This document shows, piece by piece, positions 55,342 through 63,798 of a DNA stretch of 64,000 nucleotides; within the stretch, counting starts at the first letter, position 1, and each line of letters starts with the position of its first letter. A model generated the notes under the pieces. It was not told the DNA's origin. It saw nothing but the letters and a program-made list of their open reading frames with translations, and did no database searches. The position numbers and the translations under genes are program-made. Location of the stretch: NCBI GenBank assembly GCA_028278225.1, contig JANQEU010000069.1, forward strand, positions 270,672 to 334,671, given 5' to 3'. This DNA is from Cyclobacteriaceae bacterium (GTDB taxonomy: Bacteria > Bacteroidota > Bacteroidia > Cytophagales > Cyclobacteriaceae).

Positions 55342-56130
55342 TCAGTCATTTAGCAGATCGGGTTTTTCACGAAGAAGTCGCATTCGATAGGCATTCATCG
55401 CGGCTTTTCCCAGTTTATTGGTGAGCTTGTGATTGACGTATGCACCAACGACCGCCCCTACTCCGGGGATCAACTGCAGCAATTTTGCCAGATCAATGTG
55501 ATCGCGGTATTCCAACTGGAAAGTACGCCAGTCAAAATCGCGGATGTCCTCCGGTAACTTCGACTTTTCTTTATCCCAGTTTGCCATCAGGGGGTAGATC
55601 TCATTACGATGCTTTTGGCTTGAGAATGTTATTTGGAAAATATGCAAAATGAACACCCGCTCGGAAAGTTCTTTCACATCCATTCCGTAGTGAGAAGCAA
55701 TGTCAAACAACATCTTCATCTTAAGTGTCAGCCATAAAGGAAAATCAGCCAGGCCCAGGAGGAATCCGCCAAAACCCGTTGCAGCTCCTTCCACGGCTGC
55801 AGATGAGCTATAAAAATTGATCCTCTCCCGGATTTTCTTTTCCGTAGTGTATACGGACTTCACTTTCCTTTTTCTGAAAGTGGTAAATCCTGCTCCGAAC
55901 AGGACCCCCCGCGTCACTTCCTTGATCGCTTTGGTAACAACCTGGTGTATTTTCTCCGGAATTATCTCATTAATGGTGGATTGGACGCCTTTTGTCGCCC
56001 TGTCAAATAACGAGGGCTTGCTCTGCATAGCGTGCTGCCAGGCCTGAAGCTCTTCCAGTATGTCGCTCTTTCTTGATTGCACAACCTTCAACAATTGTCC
56101 CCTGATCACTCCTGAAATGCCAGATGACAT
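55342..56130 (-). CDS. EcsC family protein
   Basis: A 262-residue protein resembling EcsC: a helical N-terminus, a middle hydrophobic part GFGGFLLGLADFPLWLTLKM, and a C-terminal hydrophobic hairpin LLQLIPGVGAVVGAYVNHKL. EcsC-like proteins are associated with membranes and ABC exporters but their activity is not known. Convergent with the FtsX gene pair, 20 bases after its stop. It could be related to the neighbouring exporters; this is only a position-based guess. Confidence 0.8.
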   Translation of the reverse strand: MSSGISGVIRGQLLKVVQSRKSDILEELQAWQHAMQSKPSLFDRATKGVQSTINEIIPEKIHQVVTKAIKEVTRGVLFGAGFTTFRKRKVKSVYTTEKKIRERINFYSSSAAVEGAATGFGGFLLGLADFPLWLTLKMKMLFDIASHYGMDVKELSERVFILHIFQITFSSQKHRNEIYPLMANWDKEKSKLPEDIRDFDWRTFQLEYRDHIDLAKLLQLIPGVGAVVGAYVNHKLTNKLGKAAMNAYRMRLLREKPDLLND

Positions 56131-56265
56131 TTCCCGTGATTGCTGATCTACCGCATAATACTCAATTTACCTGAATCCAATTATATCCATGAAAAGGATC
56201 ACGGATTATATTATAGGAGCCACTGCGCCGGGGCTAAGCGGTGGCCGGGCCTGATCAACTGAAGT

Positions 56266-56712
56266 TTAAAACTTTTTAAACCAGCGGAGGACTTTATGGA
56301 ATGGGTCCACCTTTCCCAAAAACATCAGCGGACACCCATTGACAATGGCTTTGATACCTGCTTTGTTGCATTTCTCTACGGCCTCTTCGGAATAACTGCC
56401 CTGACCAAAACCTTTGTGCATCCAGACTATCGGGATATCAAGTTCCCCGCATTCATCGATTGTGGTGGATGATACCTCCGGCCGGCCTCCCAGTAGTACG
56501 GCTTCTGCTTTGGAGGGTAATCCACCGAGATCAGGATAGCACTTGTCGCCGTCTATTTCCTCAGAATTGGGATTTACCTGGTAGGTTTCGTACCCCAGTT
56601 GTTTGAATTTTTGATAGATGTGATTGGCAGGAAGATCCCCATTTCTTGAAACGCCGACAACGGCGATCACTTTCTTGTCCAGGAACTCATGAATAAGGTC
56701 TAATTGGAGCAT
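56266..56712 (-). CDS. CoA-binding protein (YccU/CoaB-like domain)
   Basis: A 148-residue Rossmann-like protein of the CoA_binding family: VIAVVGVSRNGDLPANHIYQ at the start, GYETYQVNPNSEEIDG and VWMHKGFGQGSYSEEAVEKC. This domain resembles the N-terminal part of succinyl-CoA synthetase alpha and binds CoA. ATG at 56712. Its single-domain form is widespread with unknown role. The 284 bases after its start, up to nhaD, hold a CCGGAA/TTCCGG hairpin but no gene I can support. Confidence 0.87.
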   Translation of the reverse strand: MLQLDLIHEFLDKKVIAVVGVSRNGDLPANHIYQKFKQLGYETYQVNPNSEEIDGDKCYPDLGGLPSKAEAVLLGGRPEVSSTTIDECGELDIPIVWMHKGFGQGSYSEEAVEKCNKAGIKAIVNGCPLMFLGKVDPFHKVLRWFKKF

Positions 56713-56996
56713 TTTTAGGGCAAAGTACCCCTAAGATCACGAAGTATTTAATGATGACGGTCAAGTGCGATACTGACTTCTTTTTCATCTGTTTTATTAT
56801 CCAACAAGCCAAAACAATTAACCGTGATCCAGGTAATTTCAGCTTCCCGTTTTGCTCCTGAAAAAGTGGATTTTGAAAGCTTTAATATCTTCCCGGGTCA
56901 TGACTTAAATCATTAACATTTCTGCAAAAAAAAGCTCCTTTTGCGGCCGGAAAAATTCCGGTTCAGTTGTAGGAAAATACTTGTTGATCAACCGAA

Positions 56997-58268
56997 ATGG
57001 ATATACAATCAATTCTGTTACTCATCATCTTTTTTGGCGCTTTTATTGCCATTGCACTGGAGCATACCATCAGCGTCAATAAAAGCTGGATAGCCCTGTT
57101 TGCAGGATCGCTGATGTGGGGTATCGCTGCATTTGGTAAAACCGGTGGATCGCTGGAATTTGCAATAGCCCATACATCGTCAGAGATATTCCAACTGATC
57201 ATCTTCCTTATGGGAGCAATGGTCATCGTGGAGATGCTTGGCCATTTTCGTTTTTTCACCTGGCTGGAAAATAAACTGATGAATTTCAACATCAGTAACA
57301 AGAAGCTTTTCTGGATCATGGGCATCATAACTTTCATCGCTTCTTCTTTGCTTGATAATCTTACAAGCACGCTGGTAATGATCCAGATAGGCAAACACCT
57401 ATGCATCAAAAAAAAGAATTTCAATTACTTCGTAATAAATACTGTAATTGCCGCCAATGCCGGTGGCGCCATGTCACCCGTGGGCGACGTTACCACCATC
57501 ATGATGTGGCTTGCCGGAAAATTCACTGCCTGGCAGGTTGTCATATCCGGATTCATACCGTCGGTTGTGGCCTGGATCATACCTCAGTACCTGATCACCA
57601 ATAAGATCGAGGTTGTGGAAAGGGAGAGCAAGGAGCGGGAGGAAATGCTGCCGCTTCAATGGGGGATCATAATACTTGGCTTCGCAACATTCGGGTTTGC
57701 CGTACTTGTAAATATGCTTCACCTCCCCCCTTTCTTCGGAATTATTTTTGGATTAGGCATTGTGGCCATTGTTATTGACATAAAGCACCGACGAGGTTCT
57801 TTGCGTGAAAAAGCTACCAAAATTGTCAACGTAACCAGGGAGATAGATATGGCCACTATCAACTTCTTTGTCGGCATTTTACTTGCCGTCGGCGCACTTC
57901 ACTATCAGGGCATTCTCACCGAAGTAGCGGTTCTGATCTTTGGGGAAAACCCGACCGACAACTATACCGCTATCATTACCGGCCACATATCACTGGGTCT
58001 GTTGTCTTCCGTTTTTGACAATGTGCCGCTGACTTCCGCAGTCATTCAAATGCTGCCGGACAACATCCATTACATTTACTGGGTGCTGCTGGCGATCACG
58101 GCCGGTACCGGAGGAAGTATTTTGATCATCGGATCAGCCGCCGGTGTGGCAGCCATGGGCCAGGTAGACACCGTTACATTCACTGAGTATCTAAAGAAGG
58201 GAACTATACCTGCGCTGCTGGGGTATGCCGGGGCGGTCGCCACGTGGTATCTGATGTTTATGAATTAG
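56997..58268 (+). CDS. nhaD: Na+/H+ antiporter NhaD
   Basis: A 423-residue inner-membrane protein of the ion transporter superfamily. About ten to twelve helices are visible; SSLLDNLTSTLVMIQIGKHL and NAGGAMSPVGDVTTIMMW are the two conserved helix-break regions, and VFDNVPLTSAVIQML is the second repeat. NhaD exchanges sodium for protons and supports salt tolerance, which suits a marine or saline organism. ATG at 56997. Followed by the histidine kinase after 112 bases. Confidence 0.9.
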   Translation: MDIQSILLLIIFFGAFIAIALEHTISVNKSWIALFAGSLMWGIAAFGKTGGSLEFAIAHTSSEIFQLIIFLMGAMVIVEMLGHFRFFTWLENKLMNFNISNKKLFWIMGIITFIASSLLDNLTSTLVMIQIGKHLCIKKKNFNYFVINTVIAANAGGAMSPVGDVTTIMMWLAGKFTAWQVVISGFIPSVVAWIIPQYLITNKIEVVERESKEREEMLPLQWGIIILGFATFGFAVLVNMLHLPPFFGIIFGLGIVAIVIDIKHRRGSLREKATKIVNVTREIDMATINFFVGILLAVGALHYQGILTEVAVLIFGENPTDNYTAIITGHISLGLLSSVFDNVPLTSAVIQMLPDNIHYIYWVLLAITAGTGGSILIIGSAAGVAAMGQVDTVTFTEYLKKGTIPALLGYAGAVATWYLMFMN

Positions 58269-58380
58269 ATTTTCATTCCCGGCAGGCGAACCCGAAAACT
58301 GCAATCTTCTCTTGATCAACACCATATTTTTCTCGCTCACTCCGGTTCGTTAAAATATTAGGTTACGATCAGAGTACTTT

Positions 58381-60108
58381 ATGTATTCAGTTGAAGATTA
58401 TTCAACCACATTTTTTGAAGTCCGGCTATTGAAAACACTTTGGAATAAATTGAGCATGCTGGGGGTGGATGATTCCATACCCTTCCCGAAAGACAGGCAA
58501 CTCGTCCTGAACAACCAGCTGAACGTGGTAATGTTCATCTTCGCAGTATTGCTAAGCCTGATCACCTACACCGACATGTTGTTTGATGTTAAGGATGGAT
58601 TCAGTGTGAAAAACACTGCCATACAACACCCCGTAAGTCTTGGGGTCATAATTTTGATCGCGACAGGTAATCTTGTGCTGAATCATTTCCGGCTGTCAAA
58701 GATCAGCAAGCCTGTCATATCATTTTTACCGCTCTATTTCCTGCTGATCTACAACCTGCAGACCGGTTACATCTATGAAGAGTTTTACTTTTGGTACCCC
58801 TTTGCACCGATACCGTTCACACTGTTGTCAATTTTGGTTTATGACAAAAAGGACGAAAAATTTTTCTATTGGGCCAATATCATTTATTGTGTTTTTCTGT
58901 CTGCATTTGCTTCGGAGATCCTGAATTACTATTCTGATGTGAGGCTGCCTATTGCGGATATAGTCGACCAGAACTGGCTGTTTTATAAGGTCGCACCCAT
59001 CGCGCTGGGCTTGTTTATTTTCACCGGGGTTCATTACCTGATCCACCGTAACACGAATTATGCGCTGAATCTGGCAAGGAAAAATGAGGAGCTTAACCGG
59101 GCAATTACGGAACTGAAGCTCACTCAGAAACAACTGATAGCAAATGAAAAAATGGCGATACTGGGTCGTCTTTCTTCGGAACATTCCCATGAAATGAACA
59201 CACCTATCACCTCGATCAAGGGTAACCTCGATGCTCTGATCAAGGACCAAAAAATTGCCAACAAACTGTGGGGAAAGGTTATCCATGAAATATCCAAAGC
59301 AGATTTTCAGCAGCTTAAGAGTTTGATGAGGGAAATTCTCCAAAAGGCCAGGGAGGAATACCCGTCAATGGTCACTTCCGCTGATGAAAACATGCTGTCG
59401 GGGCAGCTCCATGCAATGGGAGTTCCTGTGGACCGGCATGATGATATCATTGAATACTTCAGTTCCTTCGGGATCTCTGATATTGTGCCTTACAGATCCA
59501 TTTGTAACCATCCGTTTTTCAGGGAACTCCTGGAAATAGCGTATTGCCAAAAAAGCGTGCAGTATTCGGCCAGGCTGTCTCATGATGCTATATTCAAGGC
59601 GGAGCAACTGGTAAGGAAGCTGAGGAACTATACCTTTCATAAACGAACCGATCAGCCGGTACCTTATGACATCAAACAGGTAGTCTCAAGCTCGATTGAA
59701 TTGATGCGCAGCAAAATGCTGGATGTAGATATCATCCTGGAAATCGAAGACCACCTGCCAATCCTTAACGGCTTTCCGGACGAAATCGGCCAGGTGATCA
59801 TCAACCTGATCTCCAATGCCATTGACGCCACGAACGGCAATGGTAAGATCCGGATCCGGATCACCAAACAGAATGAAGAGCTGGTTGTTTTGGAAATTGA
59901 AGATACCGGGGGCGGTGTGCAGGTAAGAGACCAGGATGATATATTCGAGCCCTTCTTCACAACGAAAGAAATCGGTAAAGGCACAGGGATCGGGTTGAAC
60001 ATTTGCAAGAAGATCACTGAAAAGCACAAGGGAACTATTGGCTGGATCAACATCAATGAAGGCGCCTTGTTTTCCGTCAAGCTACCCGTATCACCCCAGC
60101 TGAATTGA
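58381..60108 (+). CDS. Membrane sensor histidine kinase with enlarged DHp region
   Basis: A 575-residue kinase. Six hydrophobic segments span residues 50-220, followed by a coiled coil and the H box EHSHEMNTPI with H270. The ATPase part has NLISNAIDATNGNGK (N box, 475-489), DTGGGV and TGIGLNICKKI. Between the H box and the N box lie about 205 residues; usually it is about 110, so roughly 100 extra residues (about 290-395) are inserted. No response regulator is next to it. ATG at 58381. The signal is unknown. Confidence 0.82.
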   Translation: MYSVEDYSTTFFEVRLLKTLWNKLSMLGVDDSIPFPKDRQLVLNNQLNVVMFIFAVLLSLITYTDMLFDVKDGFSVKNTAIQHPVSLGVIILIATGNLVLNHFRLSKISKPVISFLPLYFLLIYNLQTGYIYEEFYFWYPFAPIPFTLLSILVYDKKDEKFFYWANIIYCVFLSAFASEILNYYSDVRLPIADIVDQNWLFYKVAPIALGLFIFTGVHYLIHRNTNYALNLARKNEELNRAITELKLTQKQLIANEKMAILGRLSSEHSHEMNTPITSIKGNLDALIKDQKIANKLWGKVIHEISKADFQQLKSLMREILQKAREEYPSMVTSADENMLSGQLHAMGVPVDRHDDIIEYFSSFGISDIVPYRSICNHPFFRELLEIAYCQKSVQYSARLSHDAIFKAEQLVRKLRNYTFHKRTDQPVPYDIKQVVSSSIELMRSKMLDVDIILEIEDHLPILNGFPDEIGQVIINLISNAIDATNGNGKIRIRITKQNEELVVLEIEDTGGGVQVRDQDDIFEPFFTTKEIGKGTGIGLNICKKITEKHKGTIGWININEGALFSVKLPVSPQLN

Positions 60109-60217
60109 TATCTGAACTGACGGTCTGACTTTAATGGGTTTCAATACCGGGGATGATCTAAAACTTTAGAATGTATCCGGCCCGGTCGCAATCGCATTGA
60201 GACGGAAATATTGTTCC

Positions 60218-60234
60218 GGGCATTTGCAATGCCC
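60218..60234. repeat. Short inverted repeat in the gap after the kinase gene
   Basis: Perfect 7-base arms GGGCATT and AATGCCC with a 3-base loop. Not followed by T, so it is not a terminator of the usual type. It lies in the 504-base gap 60109-60612, which otherwise contains the longer inverted repeat and the direct repeat listed next. Confidence 0.5.
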
Positions 60235-60289
60235 TTAAACCTCAGGCCCGCCCCGCAACAGGCAGGTATCTCACACTGAGCGCTATGAG

Positions 60290-60343
60290 ATTGCGGAAAT
60301 TTCTACCCCTACGTCTTAAATATTGGGTTAGAAATTCCGCAAT
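60290..60343. repeat. Long near-perfect inverted repeat
   Basis: Arms at 60290-60308 and 60325-60343 begin ATTGCGG and end near AATCTAACCC-like sequence; one arm has an extra A, the other one base more at the CCC side, so nearly all of 19 positions can pair around a 16-base spacer. Flanking GAGCG and CGCTC may extend the stem. The left arm reads ATTGCGGAAATTTCTACCC. It resembles a non-coding palindromic repeat rather than a terminator because T does not follow. Confidence 0.6.
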
Positions 60344-60387
60344 GACGCTCCTGTTGGCTTCTTTTGACTGTTTCCCCCCGGCAGCAG

Positions 60388-60441
60388 GTCATTTGAAATT
60401 AAATAACGATTAACTATATTCAGTTCTGAAGTATTGGTAAC
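60388..60441 (+). repeat. Direct repeat, left copy, flanking the tail-fibre-like gene
   Basis: 54 bases beginning GTCATTTGAAATT and ending TATTGGTAAC match 61679-61732 at 52 of 54 positions. It is AT-rich and non-coding, and lies 171 bases before the gene start at 60613. Confidence 0.85.
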
Positions 60442-60612
60442 CTTGAAAGCGAATAAAAGATCATAACAGATGCTAAGGTGAATGTGTCAAAGTGCCCTCT
60501 GGAAAGTGTTGAATTCAAGGAATTTTCTACTCTTCACAAATGGTAGACACACTCACCATAGCTGAACGTTATATTCAATTACCTCATTTTTAGAACAACT
60601 AATTACAGAGAA

Positions 60613-61563
60613 ATGAAAAAATTACTTTTTATTCTAATACCAGTCATTAGCAGTACATACCTACTTGCTCAACACAATTACGATGATCAATCTGTTATCT
60701 ATTCAAATGGTGGAAAGGTTGGAATTGGAACAACAAGCCCAAACAATTCCTTACATGTGAAAGGTACTGGGAACCTGTCCACAATAAGAATAGAAGAAAC
60801 AGGTACAGAAAATGCCGCCCTTTGGATGGTAAACCCTGGTCAAAGCTACCTATTCTTCATTGATAATGACAATGGTGATTTATTTCGAATTGGAGATGGA
60901 GTATCCTACTTTGTCACTATAAACACAAGTGGAAATACGGGAATTGGCACTGAGGCAGTAGGAAAGTTTGACGTGGGAGGACTGACCTATTTAAGAGGAG
61001 CCCCTACTCACACAACTCTTTCAGAACAGTTGCGAATAGGTCGATTAGACAGTGATATTAGGTATCATTCTATATACTCGCATCATAGTGGTAGTCCATC
61101 AACGAATTATCTTCAATTTAGAATTCACACTGGAAATAGTAGCGATCTTACCGAACAAATATCAGCAATGACACTAACCGGTAGTGGTAATGTTGGTATT
61201 GGAGTTACAAATCCCGGATCCAAACTTGTTGTCAATGGGAAAATTCGAAGTGAAGAAGTCAAAGTAGAGGCCGTACATCCCCCAGATTACGTTTTCGAAC
61301 CGGGTTACAAACTCAGAACATTGGAAGAAACTAAAGACTTCATAACCGAAAACAAACACCTCCCTGAAATCCCATCAGCCTCGGAGATGGAAGCGTATGG
61401 AATCGATCTTGGAGATATGAACATGAGACTCCTTAAGAAGATCGAGGAACTAACGCTTTACATCATCGAACAAAACGAACGTCTTGAGGGATTAGAAACT
61501 GTGAAATCCGAAATGGACGAACTGAGGAAGGAACTGCAAGAATTGAAGAACACTGATAAATGA
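60613..61563 (+). CDS. Secreted tail-fibre-like repeat protein
   Basis: A 316-residue protein with a signal peptide (cleavage after LLAQ). It contains several KVGIGTTSPNNSLHVKG-type strands (also TGIGTEAVGKFDVGG and NVGIGVTNPGSKLVVNG) that build a beta-helical fibre. The C-terminal half carries a typical Bacteroidota tail: GKIRSEEVKVEAV, NKHLPEIPSASEMEAYG, then a coiled coil (440-450 bases from the end, residues 275-312). It lacks a catalytic peptidase S74 domain. The gene is AT-rich and flanked by 54-bp direct repeats. Location at the surface is likely; role unknown. Confidence 0.75.
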   Translation: MKKLLFILIPVISSTYLLAQHNYDDQSVIYSNGGKVGIGTTSPNNSLHVKGTGNLSTIRIEETGTENAALWMVNPGQSYLFFIDNDNGDLFRIGDGVSYFVTINTSGNTGIGTEAVGKFDVGGLTYLRGAPTHTTLSEQLRIGRLDSDIRYHSIYSHHSGSPSTNYLQFRIHTGNSSDLTEQISAMTLTGSGNVGIGVTNPGSKLVVNGKIRSEEVKVEAVHPPDYVFEPGYKLRTLEETKDFITENKHLPEIPSASEMEAYGIDLGDMNMRLLKKIEELTLYIIEQNERLEGLETVKSEMDELRKELQELKNTDK

Positions 61564-61678
61564 GGTAAAAGAATAAAACAAGCGATAGAGCGAATACCCC
61601 ACACTAGCGCACGCATCCTCTTGTGCATTTGACGGTTCCCACTCCCCGGTTTGTTTCGACATAAACCATGGGCGACAA

Positions 61679-61732
61679 GTCATTTGAAATTAAATAGCGA
61701 TTAACTATATTCCGTTCTGAAGTATTGGTAAC
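61679..61732 (+). repeat. Direct repeat, right copy
   Basis: Right copy of the 54-bp direct repeat at 60388-60441, 1,291 bases away. Two substitutions separate them. The rest of the 394-base gap 61564-61957 contains this copy, the palindrome at 61816-61839 and the leader of the defence pair; no gene is visible. Confidence 0.85.
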
Positions 61733-61815
61733 GAAACCTGATTACCTGTGTACAGATGCTGACTAACGGCTCCAGGTTTGGGTATCAATAAGTTATGTAA
61801 AGAATACTATAAGGG

Positions 61816-61839
61816 AAATAAGCGCAATTGCGCTTATTT
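61816..61839. terminator. Perfect 24-base palindrome, probably a bidirectional terminator
   Basis: A perfect palindrome with core GCGCAATTGCGC and AT-rich ends (AAATAA/TTATTT) at 61816-61839. The stem has ten pairs around AATT. Only a short T stretch follows on either strand, so it may be either a terminator or a protein-binding site ahead of the AAA ATPase gene. Confidence 0.5.
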
Positions 61840-61957
61840 ATAGTTAGCTTTTATTTCTAATTCACTGTAGGTTCACTTACAATTAACAATCATTAACCAA
61901 ACATTTTTAGCTATTAAACGTCTTAATTTGTAGTTTTGCTACAAATATTAAATTTAA

Positions 61958-63223
61958 ATGATACTAGAAGTACGTTTAAGCAATTTTTTCTCCATAAAAG
62001 ACGAGATAGTCCTGGATCTGAGAGCCGGTAATATCCAAACGAAACAAGCCAAAGAACTAAAGGAACACTATTTTTCTCACCACAAGGACAACATATTGAA
62101 GTCCGTTGCCTTATATGGAGCGAATGCATCAGGCAAAAGCAACATTATCAAAGCAATAAGATTCTGTTGTCGAATGATTTTCAACTCACATACTCATAAT
62201 GAAAATGTCCTTTTCAATTTTCAACCATTCAAGTTTGATGGGTATCAGGACAAGCCTAGTAGCTTTTTCATAAGATTTGTTTCAAATGAAATTGAATATG
62301 AATATTCATATAGTCTAACTAGATCCGAAATAATCACTGAAGAACTCTATCACTATCCAAATAATAGAAGAGCAAAAATTTTCACACGTGACGAAAGGAT
62401 TGAAGGAGAAAAAAAAGAAAAATATACCTTCTCGAACATTATAAAGAGACCACTTGATGTTGCTGAAAATACTTCTGTTAAGACATTATTTATTTCAAGA
62501 GCAAGTCAAATGGATAGGGTAATTGGCAAGGAGCTATTTAACTTTTTCAATGAGAAGTTTATTCTTGGATATACTGGATTTAATAGCCACTCCCTTGAAC
62601 GGAACCTAATTGAAAATAAAGAATTTCTCTTAAAGGCCTTACAGATTGCGGATAGTGATATTATAGATATTGCATATAGAAAGGAAAAAATGAAACTCAA
62701 ATCGGTGAAATTCTCATTTGACGCATCAGGTGATTCAGTGAGTAATGAAGATTCTGAAGAAGAAGTTCTAAAAATAGAGACATATCATAAATCAGGCCCT
62801 AAGGTTGCTTTTGATTTTGATACAGAAGAATCTGCAGGTACAAGAAAACTATTCATTAGTCTTTTAAGCATTCTAGATATAGTCAAGAATAATAAAACAC
62901 TGTTAATTGATGAATTAGAAACAAGTCTTCATTCCAAACTAGTGGAATTCATTATTAACCTGTTTCACGCAAGTGAAAAATCCCAACTCATTTTCACCAC
63001 GCATAATACTAATCTTCTAGATATGAAGAAATTAAGAAGAGATCAAATATTTTTTGTGAACAAATTAGAAGATGCATCCAGCGATTTATACTCTCTATTT
63101 GATTACAAAGATTTTCGAGAAAACATGGATGCTGAAAAGGGATATTTGCAAGGACGATTTGATGCAATCCCATTTATACATGAATCAAAATCTAGTCTAA
63201 AGACTATCTTGGATGGCGAGTAA
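61958..63223 (+). CDS. RloA/AbiLi-like AAA ATPase of an abortive-infection system
   Basis: A 421-residue SMC/AAA15-type ATPase: N-terminal RLSNFFSIKDEIVLDLRAG, Walker A GANASGKSN (54-62), a long variable middle, a signature ESAGTRKLF (291-299), Walker B LLIDELETSLH (315-325) and the switch HN (H349). This is the arrangement of RloA and AbiLi proteins that pair with RloB/AbiLii. It overlaps the next gene by 11 bases. The gene is AT-rich compared with the rest of the window, typical of transferred defence genes. Confidence 0.88.
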   Translation: MILEVRLSNFFSIKDEIVLDLRAGNIQTKQAKELKEHYFSHHKDNILKSVALYGANASGKSNIIKAIRFCCRMIFNSHTHNENVLFNFQPFKFDGYQDKPSSFFIRFVSNEIEYEYSYSLTRSEIITEELYHYPNNRRAKIFTRDERIEGEKKEKYTFSNIIKRPLDVAENTSVKTLFISRASQMDRVIGKELFNFFNEKFILGYTGFNSHSLERNLIENKEFLLKALQIADSDIIDIAYRKEKMKLKSVKFSFDASGDSVSNEDSEEEVLKIETYHKSGPKVAFDFDTEESAGTRKLFISLLSILDIVKNNKTLLIDELETSLHSKLVEFIINLFHASEKSQLIFTTHNTNLLDMKKLRRDQIFFVNKLEDASSDLYSLFDYKDFRENMDAEKGYLQGRFDAIPFIHESKSSLKTILDGE

Positions 63224-63770
63224 ACGAAAATCCAAGGGTAAACGAATCAATCCTACTTTCTATGTTTTTTGTGAAGGGCAATCTGAGGAAGAATATGTAA
63301 ACTTTTTAAGAATCAAGTACAGGATTCCAATTGAAATTAATTCGAAAATTACTGGTGGTAAAATGTCCCAACGCTATATAAACAATTATTTGAGGACTAA
63401 GACGAAACACAAAAAAGATCAGATATTTCTAATGTATGATTTAGACGTAGATGGGATACTAGAAAGACTAAATGAATTGGATGGAAAGCTGATCGTATCT
63501 AACCCATGCATTGAACTATGGTTCCTATTACACTTTCAGGATCAGCGAGCTAACATTTCTTCAGATGATTGTGTCCGTTTTCTTCGCCAGGTGTGCGATG
63601 ATTATTCGAAAGGCAGACTATCTCATAATCTAAAACGGAGACTTGTTCAATCGATAACCGAAGCAGTAGAACGAGCTGAACGACTTGAGAAGTATGAAAA
63701 TCCTTCAACTACAGTGAATGATTTTGTAACTGAACTTGACAAAGTCAAACAAACTAAAAACGAAAGCTGA
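63213..63770 (+). CDS. RloB/AbiLii-like TOPRIM-type nuclease or effector
   Basis: A 185-residue RloB-family protein. Conserved features are FYVFCEGQSEEEYVNFL with E21, YDLDVDG (D76, D78) and NPCIELWFLLHF (97-108), a TOPRIM-like set of metal-binding residues. With the preceding ATPase it forms the two-gene AbiL type defence module known from Lactococcus AbiL and the campylobacter RloAB locus. The ATG lies inside the end of the ATPase frame, implying coupled translation. Nuclease activity is predicted from the family but not shown. Confidence 0.85.
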   Translation: MASKRKSKGKRINPTFYVFCEGQSEEEYVNFLRIKYRIPIEINSKITGGKMSQRYINNYLRTKTKHKKDQIFLMYDLDVDGILERLNELDGKLIVSNPCIELWFLLHFQDQRANISSDDCVRFLRQVCDDYSKGRLSHNLKRRLVQSITEAVERAERLEKYENPSTTVNDFVTELDKVKQTKNES

Positions 63771-63798
63771 CAACCCGCTATCGGGCATCCACCTGTCT

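Noticed and set aside
60109..60130. GAACTGACGG after the kinase stop, similar to the right end of the MITE-like element
   Set aside because: Only nine or ten bases agree and no other part of the element follows.
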